Source of the DNA: Thermodesulfovibrionales bacterium | GTDB taxonomy: Bacteria; Nitrospirota; Thermodesulfovibrionia; Thermodesulfovibrionales; SM23-35 | Direction of reading: 5' to 3' | Assembly: GCA_020062205.1 (NCBI GenBank) | Contig: JAGUWT010000139.1 | Span: 1-5,806 of the forward strand | Length of the DNA: 5,806 nt | In this document: positions 1 through 5,154 of the stretch, in pieces | Numbering within the stretch: the first letter of the stretch is position 1 | How the letters are laid out: every line of letters starts with the position of its first letter | Made by a program: the position numbers and the translations under genes | Notes under the pieces: model-generated | What the model saw: only the letters and a program-made list of their open reading frames with translations | Database searches by the model: none | Told to the model about the DNA's origin: nothing

Positions 1-978
1 ACTAAGCATACTACACATTCCTTCTGTATGGGCCGCTCCAACAACCGTTACAACAACTGATACATCGGGTTGATCTGCAATTGTTCCAGCAGAAAGGCTC
101 ATTGTCTTGCTCGCTTTGATACGCTTACGGAAAAATTCTAGATATTGTTCCATGGCTTCTTTTTCTTCTGGTTCAAATTTTAGAGATAACTTTTCTGCAC
201 GATTTACGATCTCTTCCACCATCGCTAACTGTTGATCCTCTGGCATAATGACGTCAACGTCTTGTAACGCTTTGGCTTTAGCTTGAGCCCAAGAATCAAC
301 GGAAAGAATATAGTCAAATATCTCCTTACGCTTTTTTTCAACCAACTCTTTGTTATCTCCCTTTTCGAGCTGTTTGAAGTCTTCCGTAAGCTGTTTTAAT
401 TTAGGCATGTGTTCTTCTCTAATGGACTGCTCAGCAATTTTGAGGAGATATAGAAGTGGTGCTAAATAGGATTTCTCGTCCAACCCTACTGGATATTCTG
501 TTGTCGTCTCGACAGGATAAAGTGAAATATCATTATAAATCAATTTTAAAAATTCGGCACTACTGATTTCACCTTCTTTGAGAAGCCGAACAGCAACTCT
601 TTCTTTAGCTTCTGGGTTAAGATTTTGAGTGGCAGTAATCCACCAATCTGTTGTGATTTTGGAGCGTTCTTTTAGATAACCCTCTAATGCAATGTGTTTT
701 AAACCGTACCGCTCATGAAGTCGAACAAGTGTGATAGCGTGTTGAATCTGACCTGCTCGTGAAGCATGATTCTCTTCAAGAATGAGGATAGGTGCGCCTT
801 TCGATCCCCTTGAAGTCTTTCCGACTATCCCTACACCTTGACATGCGTCTTTAGCAATGATGGATGCATCTCGTCCTTTTTGAGACTGCGAATTATTACT
901 ACTACAACTAATCACGCATATAAACAAAAACGCAAGCAGCGGTATTAAAAACGATTTATTATTTTTTACATTCTTCAT
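1..978 (-). CDS. Lipoprotein of the TraB/Tiki/EreA-ChaN-like superfamily (partial, C-terminus outside window)
   Basis: Translation from the ATG at 976-978 stays open for 326 codons to the window edge, so the C-terminus is missing. A Shine-Dalgarno AAGGAG lies 6 nt upstream. Residues 1-25 form a lipoprotein signal (hydrophobic stretch, then lipobox VISC with C25), placing the protein on a membrane facing the periplasm. Two segments recall the TraB/Tiki/EreA/ChaN fold: residues 63-101, where a beta strand ends in LEENH (E68, E69, H71) and a helix leads to ALEGY (E99), and residues 307-320, VVVTVVGAAHTEGM, with the G-x-x-H motif (H317). In that superfamily these acidic and histidine residues form a metal or hydrolytic site. 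Residues 170-290 are helical and highly charged. The substrate is unknown: members include erythromycin esterases, haem-uptake proteins and Wnt proteases. It lies 74 bp downstream of the membrane-protein gene, with no palindromic site between them. The superfamily call is fairly likely and the exact activity is open. Confidence 0.72.
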   Translation of the reverse strand, partial: MKNVKNNKSFLIPLLAFLFICVISCSSNNSQSQKGRDASIIAKDACQGVGIVGKTSRGSKGAPILILEENHASRAGQIQHAITLVRLHERYGLKHIALEGYLKERSKITTDWWITATQNLNPEAKERVAVRLLKEGEISSAEFLKLIYNDISLYPVETTTEYPVGLDEKSYLAPLLYLLKIAEQSIREEHMPKLKQLTEDFKQLEKGDNKELVEKKRKEIFDYILSVDSWAQAKAKALQDVDVIMPEDQQLAMVEEIVNRAEKLSLKFEPEEKEAMEQYLEFFRKRIKASKTMSLSAGTIADQPDVSVVVTVVGAAHTEGMCSMLS

Positions 979-1052
979 CGTTTTCTCCTTTCTTTTTTAT
1001 TTTCTACTAAATTTTCCCGGCAATGATGAAGTTTATAACTGATAGCGGCTTC

Positions 1053-1511
1053 TCATGACGAATATTTCATCAATTCCCAAGATTCTTCCGCTCCACTGCG
1101 TGCAAACTCATTTTCATCCGATAACCCCATCTTAATCACAGACTTTGATTTTTTCCCTCCTATCTTCCCTATTGCTACATAGAGCCAATATCGCTCTGTG
1201 GGATCAGGCTTTGTGCGAATCACCTCTCCCAGGACACTTACCACTTCACTTCGCATACCAGGGTATTTTGCGATTTCGACAACTATAGGGATAGCCTCTG
1301 CCCCAATGTGTTTAATCAGAGATATTAGAAGGGGAAATACAATGGTTTTCAGACGATTTGTTCGATCACTCTGGTACCATGCAACAATAGTCCCTATCGC
1401 AAGCAAAAAAGACAGAAACAATACAATATAAAAAGCAGTTCCTTTTAAGAATAAATAGAAAGTACCAGCGAGTGTAGCAAAACCTGTGATAGCAGTAAAA
1501 TACTTGGGCAT
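1053..1511 (-). CDS. Small membrane protein with HEAT-like C-terminal segment
   Basis: A 152-residue protein starting at the ATG 1509-1511, with AAAGGAA about 7 nt upstream as ribosome binding site and a TGA stop at 1053-1055. Residues 5-22 and 25-46 are hydrophobic and probably form two membrane helices with a short turn (LKG) between them. The rest (about 48-152) is hydrophilic. Its last third, RYWLYVAIGKIG followed by a second helix around LSDENEFARSGAEESWELM, has the helix-turn-helix spacing and the conserved glycine and D-x-N-x-x-A-R pattern of HEAT or PBS-lyase-type repeats, which usually bind partner proteins. I recognise no named family. The gene begins a unit bounded on its upstream side by the palindromic site at 1608-1681. 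No matching site follows its stop, so it may share a unit with the lipoprotein gene 74 bp downstream. Function is not assigned. Confidence 0.7.
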   Translation of the reverse strand: MPKYFTAITGFATLAGTFYLFLKGTAFYIVLFLSFLLAIGTIVAWYQSDRTNRLKTIVFPLLISLIKHIGAEAIPIVVEIAKYPGMRSEVVSVLGEVIRTKPDPTERYWLYVAIGKIGGKKSKSVIKMGLSDENEFARSGAEESWELMKYSS

Positions 1512-1550
1512 CTTTTGGTTCCTTTCCCCAATCTAAAGTAAAATATGAAA

Positions 1551-1569
1551 AAATGGGGCGGTTCTATTT
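1551..1569 (+). repeat. 19-bp dispersed repeat, copy 1 (AAATGGGGCGGTTCTATTT)
   Basis: One of three copies in the window, differing from the other two by one base (G for A at position 8). It is an imperfect dyad: with G-T wobbles, AAATGGGR can fold onto TTCTATTT around a CGG loop. This copy is inverted relative to the copies at 1700-1718 and 5287-5305. It sits 38 bp outside the left box of site 1, at the start of the unit carrying the small membrane-protein gene. Similar GGGACGGTTCTATTT sequences are, from memory, widespread in MAGs and suggest a REP- or MITE-like element, but I cannot confirm the family here. Confidence 0.6.
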
Positions 1570-1593
1570 TTAAACATTTTATTTTCCTTCCCT

Positions 1594-1694
1594 TGCCTGC
1601 AATGAACGGCTAACGTTCTTGGCGGAAAAGAAGTCCCGATGCTTCGGGGTTTGGATGGTAGTCTTTTCCGCCATGTTATCTGTCGGTGCGAGCA
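1594..1694 (-). repeat. attC-like palindromic site 1
   Basis: The core runs 1608-1681. It comprises box GGCTAAC (1608-1614), a 5-nt spacer, an 11-bp perfect stem TGGCGGAAAAG (1620-1630) pairing with CTTTTCCGCCA (1663-1673), a 1-nt spacer and box GTTATCT (1675-1681). Inside the stem is an apical hairpin CCCGA/TCGGG (1635-1639 and 1644-1648), preceded by GAAG and followed by TTTGGA, with an unpaired stretch ending AGT on one side only. Outer extensions, TGCCTGCAAT on the left and a related complement ending GAGCA on the right, lengthen the palindrome. In gene direction the 3' box reads GTTAGCC, close to the integron core GTTRRRY. It shares this plan with the sites at 1771-1859, 2812-2877 and 3829-3895. 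The recombination role is inferred. Confidence 0.62.
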
Positions 1695-1770
1695 TCCTTA
1701 AATAGAACCGTCCCATTTTTCTTTTTCTTAATAATTTATCAATTCCTTTGATATATTGCCCGTAATTTCC
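1682..1770 (-). other. Geneless unit between palindromic sites 1 and 2
   Basis: Only 89 bp separates site 2 from site 1, with no start codon, ribosome binding site and plausible protein in combination. The content is an A-rich stretch and the 19-bp repeat at 1700-1718. If the sites are attC sites, this is a cassette without a gene, or the remnant of one that lost its gene. Its downstream end (19-bp repeat, 18 nt, box) closely copies the end of the unit that follows the TPR gene at 5267-5305, so the two ends probably share an origin. Confidence 0.5.
1700..1718 (-). repeat. 19-bp dispersed repeat, copy 2 (AAATGGGACGGTTCTATTT)
   Basis: Identical over 19 bases to the copy at 5287-5305 and inverted relative to 1551-1569, so copies 1 and 2 bracket site 1 as an inverted pair. 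It lies 18 nt from the right box of site 1. The spacing is almost the same at the copy near site 5 (20 nt), and the intervening sequences are related (a GTC-tGTtGCaGGCA pattern). This shows that the repeat and the site end were copied together. Confidence 0.62.
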
Positions 1771-1871
1771 CGCTATCGATTCCGGCATAAAAGAAGTTTT
1801 TGCGAGGCAAAAATTTGGGTGAGTGCCGTAAGGCACGAACTTTTTATGCTGTGTTATACGCTGTCGCACAC
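1771..1871 (-). repeat. attC-like palindromic site 2
   Basis: Box CGCTATC (1771-1777) is a degenerate form of GGCTAAC. After a 5-nt spacer comes stem CGGCATAAAA (1783-1792), which pairs with TTTTATGCTG (1842-1851) apart from one G-T wobble. A 1-nt spacer and box GTTATAC (1853-1859) follow. Inside are two hairpins: TTTTTGC/GCAAAAA (1797-1803 and 1807-1813), again preceded by GAAG and followed by TTTGG, and GTGCC/GGCAC (1823-1827 and 1832-1836). The stop codon of the nuclease-like gene lies only 16 bp beyond the box, the position an attC has in a cassette. The extension 1853-1871 is complementary (16/19) to 2800-2818 at the other end of the same gene unit. Confidence 0.6.
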
Positions 1872-1875
1872 CCAA

Positions 1876-2784
1876 TCATTTTAACCACGGACAACAATCT
1901 TTATTCACATTCTTAAAGTCTTCCCACGTTAGCCAACTTAATCGACTGGATATATTCTGCCAATCACAATTTTTTCTATGTGGTAAATCATCTGACAAAG
2001 ACTTTGGATTGGTTTTATGTTCACTAAGTTTATATCCATATAAACGGCTTGATGGATTATCCTTAAAGAGTTTGGGCGTAATAAGGAGAAATAATGTCTT
2101 ATTGGGGTCCCTTTTATCTAAAGGATGACAAAGTTCCCTATTCTCTTCCAACATGACGTCAATGTTTCTTGCAATTTGGTTACGCATAGTATCATATGTA
2201 GTTTCATAAGATATATCCGATAATACTTTTGCTTCGATGATAACTGCAAATCTATTTTTAGAATTCAACAGGATTGCATCAACGTTTGTAGCACCTTCAA
2301 GATTCAATTTACCTTCAGCACTGTCTAAAACATAAGGAATAAATTGCCTTTTAGTGAGGTCCTTTAGCAACCATTCTTTATATGAATTTGGAGAGGGCAA
2401 ATTCGGTTCAAAAAATAAATGTAATTCCTCTCCAAAGCATTCAACCCATGAATTTAATCCTCTAAGTGGCGGTATGTCTCCATAAGCTTTTCTAAAGAGC
2501 TCAGTAAGTTCTTGCCTTCTGTTTTGGCTGTAAAAAATTGTCATCATACAGGTAGCAATCCAAAATCTCTCGTCTTTTTCTATTTGGCAAGGCTTTCTCA
2601 TCTCCTTAAGAGGTTTTCTCTTTCTGTCAAGGGTATTCTTAAGATATTCATCGTATCTTCCAATGCTACGTTTGTAGTATTCAAGATGCTCAACATTTTT
2701 TATACATTCACTGTTTTGTCTAACCTCAGCAAAATGCGATAACAATTCTTGTTCGTTGAATGGTAAGTATATTGGGTGCATCAT
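1876..2784 (-). CDS. PD-(D/E)XK nuclease-like protein
   Basis: 302 residues; the first of two tandem ATG codons (2782-2784) is chosen because GAGG lies 8 nt upstream. It ends with TGA at 1876-1878. Residues 163-190 carry the hallmark of the PD-(D/E)XK phosphodiesterase fold: a strand with D169 (NVDAILL), then AVIIEAK with E184 and K186, giving D-x14-E-x-K. The following helix (TMRNQIARNIDVML, 199-212) has the conserved polar Q203 and N207 seen after motif III in many members. Residues 1-130 are helical and charged, with paired glutamates at 119-120 that could complete the active site. Residues 228-238 (KTLFLLITPKL) look like a late core strand. No methyltransferase or specificity subunit is adjacent, so a restriction role is only one option; defence nuclease, repair or mobile-element function are others. 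There is no signal peptide, so it should be cytoplasmic. The fold call is good and the target is unknown. Confidence 0.72.
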   Translation of the reverse strand: MMHPIYLPFNEQELLSHFAEVRQNSECIKNVEHLEYYKRSIGRYDEYLKNTLDRKRKPLKEMRKPCQIEKDERFWIATCMMTIFYSQNRRQELTELFRKAYGDIPPLRGLNSWVECFGEELHLFFEPNLPSPNSYKEWLLKDLTKRQFIPYVLDSAEGKLNLEGATNVDAILLNSKNRFAVIIEAKVLSDISYETTYDTMRNQIARNIDVMLEENRELCHPLDKRDPNKTLFLLITPKLFKDNPSSRLYGYKLSEHKTNPKSLSDDLPHRKNCDWQNISSRLSWLTWEDFKNVNKDCCPWLK

Positions 2785-2799
2785 CCTTTATACCTCATA

Positions 2800-2892
2800 G
2801 TGTGCGATTGCGTACAACGTCCCCAGCACAAATGAAGCCCTACAGGGTTTGAATAAAAGTCGTTTTTGCTGCTATACGCCGTGCCATATTAG
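2800..2892 (-). repeat. attC-like palindromic site 3
   Basis: The core runs 2812-2877: box GTACAAC (2812-2818), a 5-nt spacer, stem CAGCACAAAT (2824-2833) pairing 8/10 with GTTTTTGCTG (2862-2871), and box GCTATAC (2871-2877), which overlaps the stem end. The apical hairpin is CCC-taca-GGG (2838-2847), preceded by GAAG and followed by TTTGAA and AGTC, matching sites 1 and 4. The outer arms do not pair well with each other. Each instead pairs with the far end of its own gene unit: 2800-2818 with 1853-1871, and 2871-2892 with 3814-3835. The stop codon of the secreted-protein gene (2889-2891) lies inside the outer arm. Confidence 0.58.
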
Positions 2893-3803
2893 TTTTGAAT
2901 ACCTGTTACTGTTCCATTATCCAAATAAAGATAGCTTCCGCTGCCATAGACCCATTGTTCATGTTTTACATTCCCTGTTATTGTTTTGTTAATCTCTTTG
3001 GGCTTACCCCAACTCATACGCGCCTGCTCTGCTGTCATTCCAATAAAAACTTTTTCTTCATCGATTGCATTCCATACTTTTTCTGACCATTTATGAGTAA
3101 CCCTCGGGTTTTCAATAAGAAGGAAATCCTCAAATCTACCAAAGCCTCGAAGAATCAAAGGAACATTTGTTCCACTCAAGTGGACGCCTACAAAGCCTTC
3201 TTCACCTGAAGCTGTCTGCAAAATAAATCTTATAGGAGTATCGCTGCTCCAACCAGCTATTACATCAACGACCCTGACTGCTAAATATTTCCTGAGTTTT
3301 ATACTCCCCAATTCCTCTGTGTTTTTGTTATAGGTTAAGATTTCTTTTCCTGCATACCACAGGGTTTTTCCTAACCACTTAGCGCGAGTATAATCTATAT
3401 CCGCAACTGGAGCTATATCAGCTATAGACTCACTTCCCCAACCAGTATAAATTTGACCATTGTCATCCATTTGTATTTTAATTCTTTCTGAGTAACTATC
3501 TGTAACTTTAATGATTGTGCCAATTCGCCCAACACATTCCTCATAGGTCGGATGATCAAATCTTTCTTTTCCGCCACTGAACGCCGAGTATCCAAATTCT
3601 TGAAGAGATTTTGGTTTTGGTAAAAAGATAAACTTTTCACCAACCCATTTTTCAATAGGGCGAAATGACAATGGGTCTTTTTGAGACGCTTCTATCTGCT
3701 CTTTTTGTTTCCCAATAGAACCTTCGCGTATATAAGGATTTTGAGCAAAAACTATACCTACTTGAAAAAGAAGGATGAAAGCAAAAACAATCACTGAGTT
3801 CAT
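2889..3803 (-). CDS. Secreted protein with BamE/SmpA-like C-terminal domain
   Basis: 304 residues from the ATG at 3801-3803, with a strong AGGAGG 6 nt upstream. Residues 1-20 form a classical signal peptide, with likely cleavage after VFA (A20) before Q21, so the protein is probably periplasmic. Residues 55-130 contain FIFLPKP, TYEECVGRIGTIIKV and IKIQMDDNGQIYTG, suggesting a small beta-rich domain repeated in part at 150-210. Residues 251-304 (KVFIGMTAEQARMSWGKP through QWVYGSGSYLYLDNG to GIQN) match the pattern of SmpA/OmlA/BamE-like modules: G-M-t-x-x-q-a-x-x-s-W-G-x-P, then eQWvYg and a final IQN. Such modules occur in outer-membrane assembly lipoproteins and in many uncharacterised periplasmic proteins. 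This one has no lipobox, so it is not BamE itself. The gene fills one unit between sites 3 and 4, and its Shine-Dalgarno and stop codon both touch the inverted repeats that bound the unit. Confidence 0.75.
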   Translation of the reverse strand: MNSVIVFAFILLFQVGIVFAQNPYIREGSIGKQKEQIEASQKDPLSFRPIEKWVGEKFIFLPKPKSLQEFGYSAFSGGKERFDHPTYEECVGRIGTIIKVTDSYSERIKIQMDDNGQIYTGWGSESIADIAPVADIDYTRAKWLGKTLWYAGKEILTYNKNTEELGSIKLRKYLAVRVVDVIAGWSSDTPIRFILQTASGEEGFVGVHLSGTNVPLILRGFGRFEDFLLIENPRVTHKWSEKVWNAIDEEKVFIGMTAEQARMSWGKPKEINKTITGNVKHEQWVYGSGSYLYLDNGTVTGIQN

Positions 3804-3809
3804 ATTAAT

Positions 3810-3815
3810 CCTCCT
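3810..3815 (-). promoter_or_regulatory. Ribosome binding site AGGAGG within the unit-end repeat
   Basis: AGGAGG stands 6 nt before the ATG of the secreted BamE-like protein. It overlaps the end of the 22-bp arm (3814-3835) that is complementary to 2871-2892, so the translation signal begins right at the presumed recombination-site extension. This is a compact layout typical of cassette genes, which usually carry their own ribosome binding site but no promoter. Confidence 0.6.
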
Positions 3816-3909
3816 AATATGGCATGGCGGCTAACGGCTTTGGCACAAAAGAAGCCCAAAGGGTTTGGACTTTAGTCTTTTGTGCCATGTTATCTGTCCG
3901 TTGCGGGCA
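3814..3909 (-). repeat. attC-like palindromic site 4
   Basis: The core runs 3829-3895 (67 nt): box GGCTAAC (3829-3835), a 5-nt spacer, an 11-bp perfect stem TGGCACAAAAG (3841-3851) with CTTTTGTGCCA (3877-3887), a 1-nt spacer and box GTTATCT (3889-3895). The apical hairpin CCC-aaa-GGG (3855-3863) has GAAG before it and TTTGGA after it, with an extra unpaired stretch on one side. Stem bases differ from site 1 (ACA/TGT for GGA/TCC) yet pair perfectly. This compensatory change shows that the fold, not the sequence, is conserved. The outer arms do not pair across the site: 3814-3835 pairs with 2871-2892 and 3889-3909 pairs with 5155-5175. Confidence 0.66.
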
Positions 3910-3947
3910 TCTTTCTTATATTCTTTCCTATGAGAAGAATAAATCTA

Positions 3948-5066
3948 TTAGTAAGCAACTATCTCTCCTGTTTCAACTATCTTCACTGGGACGCCTTCTA
4001 ACACTTCAGGGATCACATGTCTCATTTCATGAACTGATTTCTTAATATATACCTCAATAACAACCTGACCAGGTACTGTTTCAGAAAGACCTATCCCCAT
4101 TCCGACAACACCCTCAATACTGAGAATAGATTTCTCGTGACGCTCTTTAATCCTGCTTGCAGCTTTTACAGCCCTATGGTTTGCCTGAGGTGGTAATTGT
4201 GATTGCGCTGTCATTGCAGAACTACCTGTTGTCTCCCCTGATATTGTTGTTGATGTACAATATCCAGTACCTCCAACCATGCTGACACCTAAGGATGTTA
4301 AAACATAATCAATAGGATTAGCAACGGTTACGGTGTTGCTCCCTGCAAACAGGAGACCTGCCGCCCGGGGATAAGGTGAGCAATCCTCAACAATCAATGA
4401 ACCTGAATCCCCACTTGCGCTGAATCCTGCAGGTCCAATCATAATCTGCCCAATAAATCTCGCTTTTTGGGAACCTATTCCGCATGTCTTATTATAAGTA
4501 ACATCCACGGTAACATTTACTGCGGTGATGGTTCCATAAGTCAGACCCGTTGTACGTCCAGTTTTTTTGACTGGCATATTAAGTGTAGGTGGAACTATAG
4601 AGTTACTCACTTGCCCTATGTCTATGATGAAACCTGATGGGTCTACCGCGCCGCTTCGGATCTGGGCAATAGCAGCATCTACCTTATTTATAGTACCACG
4701 CTTAAATGAGATGGGCACTAACTTCGAGAGGTCAGCCACTGCATCAGCGTAGTCCTTGTAGCACACAGGGTACTGGTCAATGAGCCCAGGCTGGATAATA
4801 TCTTCGCCTATTACTCCCTTATTGGTTCTCGCTAGGACATGGTTGTTACTCAAGATATATTGAATATTGGTAGCTTGAACCAGAGCTCCGAGTGTCCCAC
4901 CACAGCAGTACAATATGCTGATGTCATTAATGTTGCCGCCTGATGTGCCTAACTCGATGGGACGCGGTTGCCAATCAGTATTTTGCGACCAGGCAGGATG
5001 AACAATAACGAATAACGCCAGGAGTAAAAAAGCTAAAGCGGTTTTATAAATAATCTTCCTTTTCAT
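3948..5066 (-). CDS. Secreted trypsin-like serine protease with extra C-terminal domain
   Basis: 372 residues from the ATG at 5064-5066, which has AAGGAGG 7 nt upstream and is followed at once by a signal peptide (positive MKRKIIYK, hydrophobic 9-23, likely cleavage after AWS, residue 27). An in-frame GTG at 5105 would add 13 residues but lacks such a site. The chymotrypsin-fold catalytic triad is visible: H76 in LSNNHVLA, D130 in KVDAAIA and S221 in SGDSGSLI. Cysteines at 54, 55, 102, 195, 229 and 270 could form disulfides. Residues about 300-372, after a Ser/Thr/Gln-rich linker, form a separate module (SIEGVVGMGIGL, then VVIEVYIKK and VPVKIVETGEIVA). This module resembles the small strand-rich domain attached to other bacterial and Nal1-type trypsin-like proteases. 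It is expected to act in the periplasm or outside the cell on unknown protein substrates. The gene ends with tandem stops TAA TAG and forms a single-gene unit between sites 4 and 5. Confidence 0.85.
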   Translation of the reverse strand: MKRKIIYKTALAFLLLALFVIVHPAWSQNTDWQPRPIELGTSGGNINDISILYCCGGTLGALVQATNIQYILSNNHVLARTNKGVIGEDIIQPGLIDQYPVCYKDYADAVADLSKLVPISFKRGTINKVDAAIAQIRSGAVDPSGFIIDIGQVSNSIVPPTLNMPVKKTGRTTGLTYGTITAVNVTVDVTYNKTCGIGSQKARFIGQIMIGPAGFSASGDSGSLIVEDCSPYPRAAGLLFAGSNTVTVANPIDYVLTSLGVSMVGGTGYCTSTTISGETTGSSAMTAQSQLPPQANHRAVKAASRIKERHEKSILSIEGVVGMGIGLSETVPGQVVIEVYIKKSVHEMRHVIPEVLEGVPVKIVETGEIVAY

Positions 5067-5095
5067 GACTCGTCCTCCTTTCTTTATTAGATTTA

Positions 5096-5134
5096 TCATA
5101 AACACTCACAAGATTGGTAACCCCTTAATTCCAT
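5096..5134 (-). CDS. Possible 12-codon leader ORF upstream of the protease gene
   Basis: A start codon at 5132-5134 follows a near-perfect Shine-Dalgarno (AAAGGAGG, 5144-5151) by 9 nt and opens a 12-residue frame, MELRGYQSCECL, ending in TGA at 5096-5098, some 30 bp before the protease start. It is the first thing in the unit after site 5. It might be a leader peptide that aids translation of the following gene, or a leftover ribosome binding site from an earlier gene. There is no evidence that the peptide itself has a function. Confidence 0.28.
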   Translation of the reverse strand: MELRGYQSCECL

Positions 5135-5154
5135 AATCAACCACCTCCTTTCCG

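Larger units (their letters stand above)
1512..1875. other. 364-bp gene-free stretch holding two palindromic sites and two inverted copies of a 19-bp repeat
   Basis: Between the nuclease-like gene and the small membrane-protein gene there is no credible coding sequence. From left to right it holds the ribosome binding site of the membrane-protein gene, a plus-strand copy of the 19-bp repeat (1551-1569), palindromic site 1 (1608-1681), a minus-strand copy of the 19-bp repeat (1700-1718), a short A/T-rich spacer, and palindromic site 2 (1771-1859). A reading frame of about 98 codons crosses the stretch on the minus strand, but it runs straight through both hairpins and the repeat, so I regard it as accidental. 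Confidence 0.7.

Noticed and set aside
1579..1875. A 98-codon minus-strand frame
   Set aside because: It runs through both palindromic sites and the 19-bp repeat, has no convincing ribosome binding site and shows no protein pattern; its sequence is dictated by the hairpins.
3422..3655. A 77-codon minus-strand frame inside the BamE-like gene
   Set aside because: It is an alternative frame of a gene with a signal peptide, ribosome binding site and family motifs.
3829..3895. The palindromes as rho-independent terminators
   Set aside because: The stems are not followed by a U-run in the direction of transcription, and the boxes, apical hairpins and arms are conserved in a way terminators would not need.
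3824..4045. A 73-codon plus-strand frame covering site 4
   Set aside because: It reads through the hairpin and into the antisense of the protease gene and has no coding support.
5067..5105. GTG start at 5105 for the protease gene
   Set aside because: It would place 13 residues before a textbook signal peptide, while the ATG at 5066 has AAGGAGG at ideal spacing and starts the signal peptide directly.
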